DNA of 64,000 nucleotides from positions 1,302,001 to 1,366,000 of the forward strand of contig NZ_CP172056.1 in the NCBI RefSeq assembly GCF_049860565.1. Direction: 5' to 3'. This document shows positions 1 to 8,391 of this stretch, piece by piece. Made by a program: the position numbers and the translations under genes. This DNA is from Desulfitobacterium_A nosdiversum (GTDB lineage: Bacteria; Bacillota; Desulfitobacteriia; Desulfitobacteriales; Desulfitobacteriaceae). Position 1 is the first letter of the stretch; every line of letters starts with the position of its first letter. The notes under the pieces were generated by a model. The model saw only the letters and a list, made by a program, of their open reading frames with translations, did not search any database and had not been told where the DNA came from.

Positions 1-138
1 ATTTTTGCAGCACTTACAGAAGAACGCCCTTACCGCAAGGCCTTGACTGAAGAAGAAGCTTTAAGTATTTTGGATAAAGGCATTGGAACTCAAGTTGATG
101 CGGAATTGATGAAAGTTGCCTGGAAGGCCTTAAGATAA
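1..138 (+). CDS. HD-GYP-type phosphohydrolase, C-terminal end only (gene cut by window edge)
   Basis: The open frame enters from the left edge and stops with TAA at 136-138, leaving 45 residues. The segment ERPYRKALTEEEAL followed by GTQVDAEL is the typical tail of an HD-GYP domain, the family that hydrolyses cyclic di-GMP, often as the output of a response regulator. The catalytic HD and GYP motifs lie outside the window, so activity cannot be judged. A second, broken copy of the same domain end lies at 9442-9702. The gene converges with the methyltransferase on the other strand, whose stop is only 10 bases away. Confidence 0.7.
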   Translation: MFAALTEERPYRKALTEEEALSILDKGIGTQVDAELMKVAWKALR

Positions 139-148
139 TTTTTTTAAA

Positions 149-1600
149 TTAATGAATACGAAATTCCTTCGGGTAATGGTTTTTTAACAGACCATTAACT
201 CGTTTTCCCCAGCCCAAAGGAAACTCGTCAACAGTAACGAGAACCCAACTATTAGGTCCTTCATTTGGGAGTGCCTCTCCGCGCAGATAGTGTTCAAGCT
301 GAGCGTCACTTGGAGAGAAAGTAAGATAAGAAGTTACGGAATCTGGTGTTAAGGCTAAGGCAAGCGCCTGACTCGGCTGGAAACGGCCGGGTTTTTTCTC
401 GCCCAAATATAGGCCTGGACGCAGAATTGTGAGACCGCGAAAGTCCAGCTCAGGAATGGGGTTAGAGTATAGGTGGTCCCCAAAGGCCAAAATATGTTCA
501 GGAGAAAAGAAAGAAGAGCCAAGCTGTGTTCTCATTTCCAGGGTTAGAGCTTCCGTTAAAAAGGTGTTTAGTTCTGGACAAACGGCGTTCGCAAGACGGG
601 AAGAGCCCTTGGAGTGAGGACTTGCCTTTTTTTTGCTGCTTTTCTTTGTTAAGCTATCCTTTCCTTGAAAGGGATAAGGAAGAGCCTGATCTGAAGCAAG
701 AGCATCTTCAGTTCGTATAAGAGCGATCATAAAATGACCTTCGCCGCGGATATGATGAGGGTAAAGCCGAACGGCGTCTGTAAGCCGGGAGGGGTGAACG
801 AAGTCCGGTGCAGGGTCAGGAATTGGAAGCGCTTTGAATTCAGAATGAGACTCTAAAAAACGGAGAATCATTTCTTCATTTTCTTCAGGAGCGAAGGTAC
901 ACGTCGAGTAAACGAGCCGGCCGCCCGGTTTCACTAAGGCAGCGGCTGATTCTAAAATGAGCGTCTGACGGCGGGCACAGGACTCGATATGAGCGAGAGA
1001 CCATTCATCAATAACGTCGGGATCTTTGCGAAACATGCCTTCTCCGGAACACGGAGCATCTAATAAAACTTTATCAAAAAAACCGGGAAGATGTTTGGCG
1101 AGTTGATCCGGGCTTTCATTCGAAACAATTACGTTTATGGCACCCCAGCGATCCATATTTTGGGCGAGAGTTCTTGCTCGTCCGGGGTGTATCTCATTAG
1201 ACCAGAGCAATCCTTCACCCTTAAGACGAGCGGCAATTCCCGTTGATTTTCCGCCAGGGGCGGCTGCAAGGTCAAGAATGTGTTCACCCGGTTGCGGATC
1301 TAAATAATGAACGACAGCCATGGCAGAAGGTTCTTGTAAATAATAGATTCCTGCCGCATGATAGGGGTGTTGGCCTGGATGGGTGGTATAATGATAATAA
1401 AAACCCTCTTTCGCCCAAGGAATGGGTTCGAGTTCGAAGGGCCAGCGTTTGCAGAATTCTTCAGGACTTAACTTGAGCGAGTTGACTCTTAAGCCGTTAA
1501 GGCGGGGCGAATCATAGGAGGCTATAAAAGACGGAAAGTCCTCTTTAAGGTCTTTTTCCATTCGGTTGATAAAGTCTTGAGGGAGTTTTAAAGAAACCAA
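149..1600 (-). CDS. RsmB/RsmF (NOL1/NOP2/sun) family RNA cytosine-5 methyltransferase
   Basis: A 483-residue SAM-dependent enzyme expected to methylate C5 of a cytosine in 16S rRNA. The SAM-binding motif DLAAAPGGKS is near residue 110. The two family cysteines are in DAPCSGEGMF (about 180-190) and STCTFAPEENE (about 233-243); the latter carries the TC nucleophile region. After residue 300 comes a lysine/serine-rich linker and a C-terminal domain like the PUA-type end of RsmF, giving a length closer to RsmF than to RsmB. The start is TTG at 1600, supported by AAGGAGG about 7 bases upstream; no ATG lies nearby in frame. It is monocistronic and divergent from the next gene. The exact rRNA position is inference. 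Confidence 0.9.
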   Translation of the reverse strand: MVSLKLPQDFINRMEKDLKEDFPSFIASYDSPRLNGLRVNSLKLSPEEFCKRWPFELEPIPWAKEGFYYHYTTHPGQHPYHAAGIYYLQEPSAMAVVHYLDPQPGEHILDLAAAPGGKSTGIAARLKGEGLLWSNEIHPGRARTLAQNMDRWGAINVIVSNESPDQLAKHLPGFFDKVLLDAPCSGEGMFRKDPDVIDEWSLAHIESCARRQTLILESAAALVKPGGRLVYSTCTFAPEENEEMILRFLESHSEFKALPIPDPAPDFVHPSRLTDAVRLYPHHIRGEGHFMIALIRTEDALASDQALPYPFQGKDSLTKKSSKKKASPHSKGSSRLANAVCPELNTFLTEALTLEMRTQLGSSFFSPEHILAFGDHLYSNPIPELDFRGLTILRPGLYLGEKKPGRFQPSQALALALTPDSVTSYLTFSPSDAQLEHYLRGEALPNEGPNSWVLVTVDEFPLGWGKRVNGLLKNHYPKEFRIH

Positions 1601-1677
1601 AGTATATCCTCCTTGTCATCATGCTTCGGGTGTATTATATCAAATCTTAGGAAATTAGAAAAAGAAAGGGAACGAAT

Positions 1678-2322
1678 GTGTTTTATTCCTTTGAATTGGA
1701 ACAATATTTAGGAGAGCTTCTTCCGGCGCGAAATGAACTGCTGAATGAAATGGAATCCCAATCCTTAAAAGAGACAATTCCAGTGGTGACTCCGCCTGTA
1801 GGAAATTTTTTGGCCTTACTTATTAAAATGAGTAAAGCCGAAGATATCTTAGAGATCGGGACCGCGATTGGATATTCAACCTTGTGGCTTGCTCAAGACT
1901 TGGAGGGCCGCACGGGTCATATCACAACGATTGATCTGAATATTGATCGAGCGAAGCGAGCCATTGAATATTTTAAACGGGCAGGGATCGAAGATAGGAT
2001 TGATGTTTTATTCGGGGATGCACGCCGCATTATACCGACGCTGGAAAAAAAATTTGATTTTGTTTTTGTCGATGCGGCAAAAGGTGAATATTTAGATTAT
2101 TTAAGCTTGGTTTTACCCCGGATTTCGCCAGGCGGAATTCTTGTCGTCGATAATGTATTATTTCGAGGATGGGTTGTTCCCGGGGAAAAGTTTGCACCAA
2201 AATATAACCGAATGGTGACTCATTTACGTGAGTTCTTAAGCAAGCTCACGCAAAACCCTGATTTTCAGACAAGTGTACTTCCCTTTGGTGATGGAATATC
2301 CGTCAGCTTTCGTATAAAATAA
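1678..2322 (+). CDS. class I SAM-dependent O-methyltransferase (YrrM/caffeoyl-CoA-OMT type)
   Basis: A 214-residue methyltransferase. The SAM-binding loop is ILEIGTAIGYSTLWLA at about residues 58-73, followed by the acidic TTIDLN strand and the motif FVFVDAAKGEYLDYL with the metal-binding acidic residues of the cation-dependent OMT_3 family; VVDNVLFRG completes the fold. The length matches the family (about 210-220). The start is GTG at 1678 with GAAAGGGAACG upstream. It precedes the P-loop protein at 2334 by 11 bases, so the two are probably cotranscribed. The substrate is unknown; the family includes tRNA hydroxyuridine methyltransferases (TrmR/YrrM), so an RNA substrate is possible. Confidence 0.85.
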   Translation: MFYSFELEQYLGELLPARNELLNEMESQSLKETIPVVTPPVGNFLALLIKMSKAEDILEIGTAIGYSTLWLAQDLEGRTGHITTIDLNIDRAKRAIEYFKRAGIEDRIDVLFGDARRIIPTLEKKFDFVFVDAAKGEYLDYLSLVLPRISPGGILVVDNVLFRGWVVPGEKFAPKYNRMVTHLREFLSKLTQNPDFQTSVLPFGDGISVSFRIK

Positions 2323-2333
2323 GCAAAGAGGGG

Positions 2334-3251
2334 GTGGGGATAATCTCCACGCATTTTGTGCAGGATCATCTCATGCAAGCGGTTTATTTTGCTCCGCGCG
2401 GAAAAAAACGTTTGCTCTTTTTAGGGACCAACCTCGCACAACGCTATTTAAGCCCTGAGGATAAGTTGATTGGCTTATTAGGGGATGCGGGGGCCGGGAA
2501 ATCCCTTTTAATTCGAGGCATGTTTCCAGGGTTAGAATTGACAAATGATGATGATGGAATTAATGTCCGGCCGCTTCCTTTGCTTGATGATGCAGATCGT
2601 GACCATTTTAGGTGCCACACGTATCATTTGGATATGAGATTCGAAGCTGCCTTTACGCAGCCCTGGATCATTGCTGAAGCCGTCAAAAAGGCTTTAGACA
2701 AAGGACGCCGGGTTATCGTAGAACACTTTGACCTTTTGTATTCTTACCTAAAAATAAATGCTGAAGTTCTAATCGGGGTTGGTGAGGAAGTCATTGTGAC
2801 TCGCCCTACGTTTTTTGGACCGGAGCCTCAAAAGATCGCAGATATTGTTTTTGAATCCATTAAATACCGGAGAATGGCGCATTCAGCTGAAGATATAACT
2901 TCGATGATTCTTGAGGAAATGGGGTTGGATAAACCGGAGGTTCACAGCGAAATTAAGCACGGCTTTGTTTTAGAATTGCCAGGAAAACCGGATATTGATC
3001 TCGATCTGGTTGAGCAGCGGGTTAAACAAGTCATCGAGGCAGATCTGGCCATTAGTTTTTCAGATGAAGAACATATACGTGTCGGTGAAACACTATATCT
3101 ATGCACAGGTCCCCGCATACATATTAAGAGAACGTCTGAGATTAAGGGATTCCGGTTGCTAAAAGAGTTCAAGTTTGATCCGATTGAAAAATTGTATACT
3201 ATTGTTGGCATTGTCGGAGAGGAAGCTCCCTCCCGTTCAATCGGATTATAA
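2334..3251 (+). CDS. P-loop 'alanine-tRNA synthetase second additional domain' protein
   Basis: A 305-residue protein. The N-terminal half has a Walker A motif GDAGAGKS at about residues 50-57 and a P-loop kinase-like layout. The C-terminal part (from about residue 205) runs EIKHGFVLELPG to IHIKRTSEIKGF, with the threonyl/alanyl-tRNA synthetase second additional domain (SAD) look. The architecture is known in clostridial genomes only under a domain name, without assigned function. The GTG start at 2334 lies in a G-rich run directly after the O-methyltransferase, suggesting translational coupling. The SAD normally belongs to aminoacyl-tRNA editing, so a tRNA- or amino-acid-related role is an inference only. 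Confidence 0.7.
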   Translation: MGIISTHFVQDHLMQAVYFAPRGKKRLLFLGTNLAQRYLSPEDKLIGLLGDAGAGKSLLIRGMFPGLELTNDDDGINVRPLPLLDDADRDHFRCHTYHLDMRFEAAFTQPWIIAEAVKKALDKGRRVIVEHFDLLYSYLKINAEVLIGVGEEVIVTRPTFFGPEPQKIADIVFESIKYRRMAHSAEDITSMILEEMGLDKPEVHSEIKHGFVLELPGKPDIDLDLVEQRVKQVIEADLAISFSDEEHIRVGETLYLCTGPRIHIKRTSEIKGFRLLKEFKFDPIEKLYTIVGIVGEEAPSRSIGL

Positions 3252-3358
3252 GGTTTTACGCCCCTATGAAGAAGTTAAAACGTTATTATCAGATGTATGA
3301 TAACTTAAAGTACTCAGAAGATTGATACGAAAAAATTGGCTGGAAGGAAGGTTATTAA

Positions 3359-4081
3359 ATGAAACGTTATGATGGACGCGAGGCAGATCAATTACGTCCG
3401 GTAAAAATTACACGTCAGTATACCCAGATCCCCGAAGGATCTGTTCTCATTGAAGTAGGGATGACGCGGGTTCTTTGTACAGCTTCGGTAGAGGAAAAGG
3501 TCCCTTCTTTTCAAAAGGGAACGGGTTTAGGCTGGGTTACCGCCGAATATTCTATGCTGCCCAGAGCAACACAGACTCGAACCCCAAGGGAGTCAGCCAA
3601 AGGGAAAATGACCGGAAGAACGATGGAGATACAACGCCTAATCGGACGTGCTCTGCGCTCAGTTGTTGATTTTAAGAAATTAGGCGAGCGTACGATTTGG
3701 ATCGATTGCGACGTACTTCAAGCGGATGGGGGAACACGAACAGCTTCGATCACAGGGGCGTATGTCGCACTTGTCGATGCCCTTCAGTATTTAATGGATA
3801 AGGGAGTTTTAAAAGAGAGCCCTCTTCAAGACATTTTAGCTGCAGTTTCTGTAGGTAAAGTGGATGGAGTTCCTATACTTGATTTGGCTTACCCAGAGGA
3901 TTCTAAAGCTGAAGTCGATATGAATATCGTTATGACTGGATCCGGTAAATTTGTGGAAGTCCAGGGGACGGCTGAAGAAAATCCTTTTGATCGCAGTGAG
4001 CTGGATCAATTCCTTGCACTTGCCGAAAAGGGAATTCGCGAATTGATGGGCGAGCAGAATGCTGCTTTAAAGCGGATTTGA
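3359..4081 (+). CDS. rph: ribonuclease PH
   Basis: A 240-residue phosphorolytic 3'-5' exoribonuclease that trims tRNA 3' ends. The family signature is clear: MKRYDGREADQLRP at the start, GTGLGWVTAEYSMLPRAT (phosphate-site region), TMEIQRLIGRALRSVVD, IDCDVLQADGGTRTASITGA and the ending AVSVGKVDGVPILDL...EVQGTAEE. The length is standard. The ATG at 3359 has AAGGAAGG upstream. It is followed after 16 bases by the XTP pyrophosphatase gene, a pairing very common in Firmicutes. Confidence 0.97.
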   Translation: MKRYDGREADQLRPVKITRQYTQIPEGSVLIEVGMTRVLCTASVEEKVPSFQKGTGLGWVTAEYSMLPRATQTRTPRESAKGKMTGRTMEIQRLIGRALRSVVDFKKLGERTIWIDCDVLQADGGTRTASITGAYVALVDALQYLMDKGVLKESPLQDILAAVSVGKVDGVPILDLAYPEDSKAEVDMNIVMTGSGKFVEVQGTAEENPFDRSELDQFLALAEKGIRELMGEQNAALKRI

Positions 4082-4097
4082 GAAAGTAGGGTATCCG

Positions 4098-4715
4098 ATG
4101 AAAATATTGCTTGCGACACAAAATCAAGGCAAAGTTAAGGAACTTCAGGAAATGTTATCCGATACTCAGATTGATGTTCTTTCGTTACGTGATATTGAGA
4201 ACTGGGAAGATGTAGAAGAGACAGGATCAACTTTTGCAGAAAATGCATCTTTAAAAGCACGTGTTGCTGCAGAGCGAACAGGGTATATTGCGTTAGCTGA
4301 TGATTCCGGACTGGAAGTAGATGCTCTAAACGGAGCACCGGGCGTTTATTCAGCACGTTATGCCGGCGAACCGAAAGATGATGAGCGCAATAATGATAAA
4401 CTGTTAAAAGCTTTGGAAAAAGTTCCTGATGAGGAAAGAACAGCACGGTTTAGGTGTGCGTTAGTGATTGCAACACCGGATGGCAGGGAATACTTAACAG
4501 AAGGGACTGTTGAAGGCCGAATTTCACGCATGCGGCGCGGTAAAGATGGATTTGGCTATGACCCTTTATTTTTCATGTCGGATTTTGGGCGGACGATGGC
4601 AGAATTAACAGTGATTCAAAAAAATAAAGTGAGTCATCGTGCACAAGCTTTTCAAAAAGCAATACCGTTTCTCAAGGAATTAGCACAAAAATCAAAGACT
4701 ATTAAAAACGAATAA
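4098..4715 (+). CDS. rdgB: XTP/dITP diphosphatase (non-canonical purine NTP pyrophosphatase)
   Basis: A 205-residue HAM1/RdgB family enzyme that hydrolyses ITP, dITP and XTP to monophosphates and so keeps deaminated purines out of nucleic acids. Motifs: LLATQNQGKVKEL at the N-terminus (substrate lysine), TFAENASLKA, ALADDSGLEVDALNGAPGVYSARYAG (metal-binding acidic residues) and GFGYDPLFF with the closing SHRAQAF. The length and order are typical. The ATG follows rph by 16 bases, so it is the distal gene of an rph-rdgB unit. Confidence 0.96.
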   Translation: MKILLATQNQGKVKELQEMLSDTQIDVLSLRDIENWEDVEETGSTFAENASLKARVAAERTGYIALADDSGLEVDALNGAPGVYSARYAGEPKDDERNNDKLLKALEKVPDEERTARFRCALVIATPDGREYLTEGTVEGRISRMRRGKDGFGYDPLFFMSDFGRTMAELTVIQKNKVSHRAQAFQKAIPFLKELAQKSKTIKNE

Positions 4716-4814
4716 CAAAAAAACAAATTTTTCATATAAAGATAATGTTATGCAATATTAATTGTCTGTTCAAAATAAATTGATTTGCCAAAAGATATTT
4801 TTTAGAGTTTAGGC

Positions 4815-4843
4815 TTGACTTAAGATTAACGATCAGATAAAAT
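4815..4843 (+). promoter_or_regulatory. sigma-A promoter of the tRNA cluster
   Basis: TTGACT (4815-4820), a 17-bp spacer and TAAAAT (4838-4843), 16 bases before the first base of tRNA-Pro. It probably drives all three tRNAs. Confidence 0.7.
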
Positions 4844-4859
4844 AGTCATTGTCACTGAA

Positions 4860-4937
4860 CGGGGCATAGCGCAGTTTGGCTAGCGCGCCTGCCTTGGGAG
4901 CAGGAGGCCGGGGGTTCAAATCCCTCTGCCCCGACCA
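4860..4937 (+). tRNA. tRNA-Pro (anticodon UGG)
   Basis: The acceptor arms CGGGGCA/TGCCCCG pair perfectly. The anticodon stem CCTGC/GCAGG encloses a loop with TGG. The T arm has GGTTCAAATCC, and CCA is encoded at 4935-4937. First of three tRNAs. Confidence 0.95.
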
Positions 4938-4973
4938 TTTTTATCGGTTCGTTTGGGTTCAGGAGATAACGAT

Positions 4974-5050
4974 GCGCCTGTAGCTCAGTTGGATAGAGCA
5001 TCTGCCTTCTAAGCAGGTTGTCGGGAGTTCGAATCTCTCCAGGCGCACCA
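4974..5050 (+). tRNA. tRNA-Arg (anticodon UCU)
   Basis: The acceptor arms GCGCCTG/CAGGCGC are perfect. The loop CTTCTAA between TCTGC and GCAGG gives anticodon TCT. The T loop is GTTCGAATC and CCA is encoded. Confidence 0.95.
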
Positions 5051-5066
5051 TTTAAATTATAATCAT

Positions 5067-5143
5067 GGTGGTTGTGGCGAAGTGGTTAACGCACCGGATT
5101 GTGGCTCCGGCATACGTGGGTTCGATCCCCATCATCCACCCCA
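5067..5143 (+). tRNA. tRNA-His (anticodon GUG) with encoded G-1
   Basis: The anticodon loop TTGTGGC lies between CCGGA and TCCGG, giving GTG. The extra 5' G (5067) faces C73 (5140), the histidine identity pair, and CCA is at 5141-5143. The acceptor arm GTGGTTG/CATCCAC has a single T-T mismatch at pair 5-68. Confidence 0.93.
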
Positions 5144-5155
5144 TATTCGTTGATT

Positions 5156-5189
5156 AAGCACTGGAACGAAGTAAGTTCTAGTGCTTTTA
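5156..5189 (+). terminator. intrinsic terminator after the tRNA cluster
   Basis: AAGCACTGGAAC pairs with GTTCTAGTGCTT (one G-U) around a 7-base loop, followed by TTTTAT. It ends the tRNA operon. Confidence 0.85.
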
Positions 5190-5219
5190 TTTATTGAATA
5201 AAGCTTTAATATTATAAAC

Positions 5220-5248
5220 TTGACTAATTAATTTCTAAAAGCCATACT
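5220..5248 (+). promoter_or_regulatory. probable promoter of the IclR-family gene
   Basis: TTGACT, a 17-bp spacer and CATACT, 64 bases before the GTG start at 5312. The -35 is good and the -10 is weaker. Confidence 0.45.
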
Positions 5249-5311
5249 GTTTTTGTAAAACCAGATTATAACATATTCTTATGACTATAGCAGAGAAATG
5301 GAGGCTTTTTT

Positions 5312-6076
5312 GTGGCTGAAAAAAATGTACAGACCTTAGAACGCTCTTTGGACATACTTGAAGCCTTGGCCCAGGCCAATGAACCCTTAGGCGTTACGGA
5401 AATCGGTAATCGAATCTGCCTTCATAAGAGTACTGTGCATAGAATCTTACAAACGCTTTGTTATCGTGGTTATGTTGAGAAAGAAAAGGAAAATGAACGC
5501 TATCGAATTGGAATTAAGATTGTTGAGTTAGGTATGCGCTTTTTGAACAATTTGGAAATACGAAAGATTGCAGCTCCTTATTTAGCAGAGCTTGCTAAAA
5601 TGCTGGATGAGGTCGTTAATCTTGTATTGCCGGACGATGGTGAGGTTGTTTATATCGATAGAACGGAAAGCTCACACGTGGTCAGCATGCAGTCCAAAGT
5701 GGGACGGAGAGTTCCCATGCATTGTACAGCGGTTGGCAAGGCTATTCTTGCAACGCTTCCAGAACCTGAGGTTTTGCATATTTTGAAGACTAAAGGCATG
5801 ATTAAGAATACTCCTAATACCATTACAAGTCCTGAAGAACTGCTCGAGAATCTTAAGGAAGTCCGCAATAATCAAATAGCAGTCGAGATTGAAGAAAATG
5901 AAGTGGGAATTATCTGCATAGGGACACCCGTCTTCGATTATTCAGGGCGAGCGATTGGTGCAATCAGCGTTTCCGGTCCGGCAAGCCGTATCCAGGAAAA
6001 AGGGATAGGACACATTGGTCAAGAGTTAAAATGTATCGGTCAGAGAATTTCAAGAAACCTTGGTTCTAATTTTTAA
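5312..6076 (+). CDS. IclR-family transcriptional regulator
   Basis: A 254-residue regulator of standard length. The N-terminal winged helix (about residues 6-70) contains TLERSLDILEAL, VTEIGNRICLHKSTVHRILQTL and GYVEKE; the C-terminal ligand-binding domain (about 75-250) has YIDRTESSHVV, GRRVPMHCTAVGKAILATL and GIICIGTPVFDYSGRAIGAISVSGP, all family hallmarks. IclR proteins usually control catabolic genes and bind small organic acids. No catabolic operon adjoins it, so the target is unknown. GTG start with GGAGG upstream. Confidence 0.92.
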   Translation: MAEKNVQTLERSLDILEALAQANEPLGVTEIGNRICLHKSTVHRILQTLCYRGYVEKEKENERYRIGIKIVELGMRFLNNLEIRKIAAPYLAELAKMLDEVVNLVLPDDGEVVYIDRTESSHVVSMQSKVGRRVPMHCTAVGKAILATLPEPEVLHILKTKGMIKNTPNTITSPEELLENLKEVRNNQIAVEIEENEVGIICIGTPVFDYSGRAIGAISVSGPASRIQEKGIGHIGQELKCIGQRISRNLGSNF

Positions 6077-6133
6077 CCTTGTGAATATAATTAAACTATA
6101 TCCCAAGAAACAGTAAATTCAGAAAATTCCGTC

Positions 6134-6162
6134 TTGACGTTTCTGTAAAAATCAGGGATAAT
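6134..6162 (+). promoter_or_regulatory. sigma-A promoter of the orphan gene at 6253
   Basis: TTGACG (6134-6139), 17 bp, GATAAT (6157-6162), 90 bases upstream of the ATG at 6253. Confidence 0.6.
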
Positions 6163-6252
6163 ATTTTTACCATAATTGTTGGCACATGGTTTTATAAAGT
6201 GAAACAACAATTGGCTTGCAGCTCAGAATTATGAATTAAGGAGAGTGACGGA

Positions 6253-6894
6253 ATGAACGCCATGCGACTAATGTTACCCATGGATAAGCCTGCCAAAGAC
6301 TGCCAAGGATGCTGTCAGCCGGACGAAATGAAAGCTTCCGCGCAAATTTTATCCTTTCAGCTTGCCGATAAATTATTGCGTCATTACTCCGGAAGCTGGG
6401 AAATAAGTCAGGATGAGCTTCATATTTTTTTAACCGGTTTGGAACTCCCCCTAAGATTTGAATTGAATTCAGGTATTCTTGTATATGGATCCCTGAAGAC
6501 CTCAATCCTTATTCATTATCATGTGGATAAAGGATTGACCGAATTAAAAGAGGAGATTATTTCTGATTTGGGTTTACCTCTTACCGAGAATAAGGAATAT
6601 GAAGATCCTATTTTCCGTTTGTTTGTTAAACTTATTGAGATTTTTCATGCGCGCTGCGGCTTAAAAATTAAGACTATCGAAAATACGGATGAAGAGACGG
6701 TATGGGAGATTTATCTTTCGGAAACAGGCCCACATGGTTGGATTAGCAGTGATGGAATTGCAAAAAACGCTCAAGGAGAGCAGGTTGACATTAAATTATG
6801 GTTTAGTCTGCGTCCGGAAAAAATTGCAGGGTATGTTTTCGGATTTAATTCCTTCTGCAAGAATTATAAAAGTCCCTTAAAGATGTTTCGCTGA
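6253..6894 (+). CDS. uncharacterised 213-residue protein with an N-terminal CxxCC motif
   Basis: I do not recognise this family. The N-terminus contains KDCQGCCQPDE (about residues 15-25), a CxxCC cluster that could bind metal or form disulfides. The rest is a soluble alpha/beta protein with no signal peptide or membrane segment. The middle (residues 75-130) has a possible ligand-binding look but no catalytic motif I can name. The ATG is preceded by AAGGAGAGTG. It has its own promoter (6134-6162) and its own terminator (6932-6976), so it is a free-standing transcription unit. DUF3786-type corrinoid/Fe-S associated proteins look loosely similar, but that is a guess. Confidence 0.75.
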   Translation: MNAMRLMLPMDKPAKDCQGCCQPDEMKASAQILSFQLADKLLRHYSGSWEISQDELHIFLTGLELPLRFELNSGILVYGSLKTSILIHYHVDKGLTELKEEIISDLGLPLTENKEYEDPIFRLFVKLIEIFHARCGLKIKTIENTDEETVWEIYLSETGPHGWISSDGIAKNAQGEQVDIKLWFSLRPEKIAGYVFGFNSFCKNYKSPLKMFR

Positions 6895-6931
6895 CCTTCA
6901 ATTGCGTGTATACAGTTGATCGATTTTCATT

Positions 6932-6976
6932 AAAGACTATCTGGATATATCTGATATATATCTGGATAGTCTTTTT
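6932..6976 (+). terminator. intrinsic terminator
   Basis: AAAGACTATC (6932-6941) pairs with GATAGTCTTT (6965-6974) with extra internal pairing, followed by TTC. It ends the orphan gene. Confidence 0.75.
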
Positions 6977-7106
6977 CTTGATTTCCCTTAATATGGGTAA
7001 CCCCCTTAAAAGATTAAAAATTTGACGTATTGATTAAATGAAAAGGCAAGAACAAAAGCCTTAAAAGTTAGATCAAAATGGTTTAAAAATCTAGGAGGAA
7101 TTTATA

Positions 7107-8279
7107 ATGAAAAAACAGCTCGCCATTGCTTTAACAGCAGCGCTTCTCACGTTTCCTGCAACACCAGGATTAGTTATGGCCGATACTACAGCCGATTCAG
7201 GTACGACAGCCGTAACGGCCACTACAATTCAAACAGATTCAACCGGAAGTTCAACATCAACTTCTGCCGCTACAAATACAGATACATCGACTACTGTCCC
7301 GACTGCAACAACCTCTACTTCGACTACAACGACTTCTTCTGCCATAACAGCACCTGTTGTGGATCAAAATGGTCAAACCGTTAATTCTGGAGCATTGCCG
7401 GATTCCCCATGGTATTGGTTTCAAACTCTTATGGAAAAAGTACAACTTGCATTAACTTTTGATCCTGTCAAAAAGGCAGAGCTTACTGAAAAGCAGGCAA
7501 CTGAAGACCTTGCTGAAGCACAAGCACTGCTTGAGAAAGGAAATACGACCGAGGCAGAAAAGGCTTTAACCCGGTATAATCAGAGAATTGACAGTGCCCA
7601 AGCTTTCCTTGATCAGCTCAAGGATCCGAATAGTGAGACCGCTCAAAAAGTTCAACTTGCTTTAACCAAAGTGAATACAAATAATATGGTTGTTTTAGGA
7701 AGCCTTTTAGAAAAACTTCCTCCTCAAGCGGCACAACGGCTTGCTTTAAATATCGTTCGTTCCGTTGAAAAGGCAGTTGCTAAAGCGGAAAAGACGGATA
7801 AGAAAGGTCAGGATTCTGCTGCCGGAACGACAACAAGTACCACCCAATCTACTGCGACAGTCTCTGCCGATCAAACCGGAACTACGGATCAGGTGCAATT
7901 ATCCCAAGAGGCTAAGCAGGCTTTAGAAGAATTTCAAGTTGCTTTAGGAGTAAAACATACTCCGAACGGTTACGCTTATGGGCATTATAAAAATAAGGAT
8001 AAAGAAGAAAAAGACGGAGAGGATCAAGACGACCAAGAAGACCAAGAGAAGACAACGAATAGCAATTCAAGTACAACTTCTGGTCAAACAACTCAACAAC
8101 CCCAAGTGCAGCAACAAACCCAAAAGCAAGCTCAAACACAGCAACAGGCTCAACAACAATATCAAAAACATCAATCTCAATTGAACCAATCAGGTAATAA
8201 TTCAGATGAAAAAAATCATGAAGAACAAGAACGTAATGAGAACGGGGATAAAAGTGATAAGGAAAAAGGACACAGATAA
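7107..8279 (+). CDS. secreted DUF5667-like protein with low-complexity tails
   Basis: A 390-residue protein. Residues 1-26 form a signal peptide (MKKQLAIALTAALL then VMAD). Residues 27-90 are Thr/Ser/Ala-rich. Residues 97-205 carry the DUF5667 pattern: LPDSPWYWF, FDPVKKAELTEKQATEDLAEAQALLEKG and a second helix pair with RYNQRIDSAQAF, an all-helical secreted domain of unknown function. The last 100 residues are Gln/Glu/Lys/Asn-rich with glutamine runs. AGGAGGA precedes the ATG. It is probably an extracytoplasmic or wall-associated protein; the biased tails evolve quickly and say nothing about function. It stands alone before tRNA-Leu. Confidence 0.8.
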   Translation: MKKQLAIALTAALLTFPATPGLVMADTTADSGTTAVTATTIQTDSTGSSTSTSAATNTDTSTTVPTATTSTSTTTTSSAITAPVVDQNGQTVNSGALPDSPWYWFQTLMEKVQLALTFDPVKKAELTEKQATEDLAEAQALLEKGNTTEAEKALTRYNQRIDSAQAFLDQLKDPNSETAQKVQLALTKVNTNNMVVLGSLLEKLPPQAAQRLALNIVRSVEKAVAKAEKTDKKGQDSAAGTTTSTTQSTATVSADQTGTTDQVQLSQEAKQALEEFQVALGVKHTPNGYAYGHYKNKDKEEKDGEDQDDQEDQEKTTNSNSSTTSGQTTQQPQVQQQTQKQAQTQQQAQQQYQKHQSQLNQSGNNSDEKNHEEQERNENGDKSDKEKGHR

Positions 8280-8332
8280 TCAGCAAGCTTCTATATCTGA
8301 GGATTATGTAAAAAATTAGTTAAAAATTAAAC

Positions 8333-8361
8333 TTGTCAATCTCAAAAAAATGAGTTACAAT
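8333..8361 (+). promoter_or_regulatory. sigma-A promoter of tRNA-Leu
   Basis: TTGTCA (8333-8338), a 17-bp spacer and TACAAT (8356-8361), 30 bases upstream of the tRNA. Confidence 0.65.
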
Positions 8362-8391
8362 AATTTCTGTTCGACTCATGATCCGAACAAT

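Noticed and set aside
8041..8200. Possible CRISPR or tandem DNA repeat in the CAA/CAG-rich stretch
   Set aside because: It is codon-level glutamine repetition in a protein tail, with no regular repeat-spacer spacing.
7912..8286. Minus-strand frame over the Gln-rich tail of the DUF5667-like gene
   Set aside because: Low-complexity shadow; the plus-strand gene has a signal peptide and a ribosome site.
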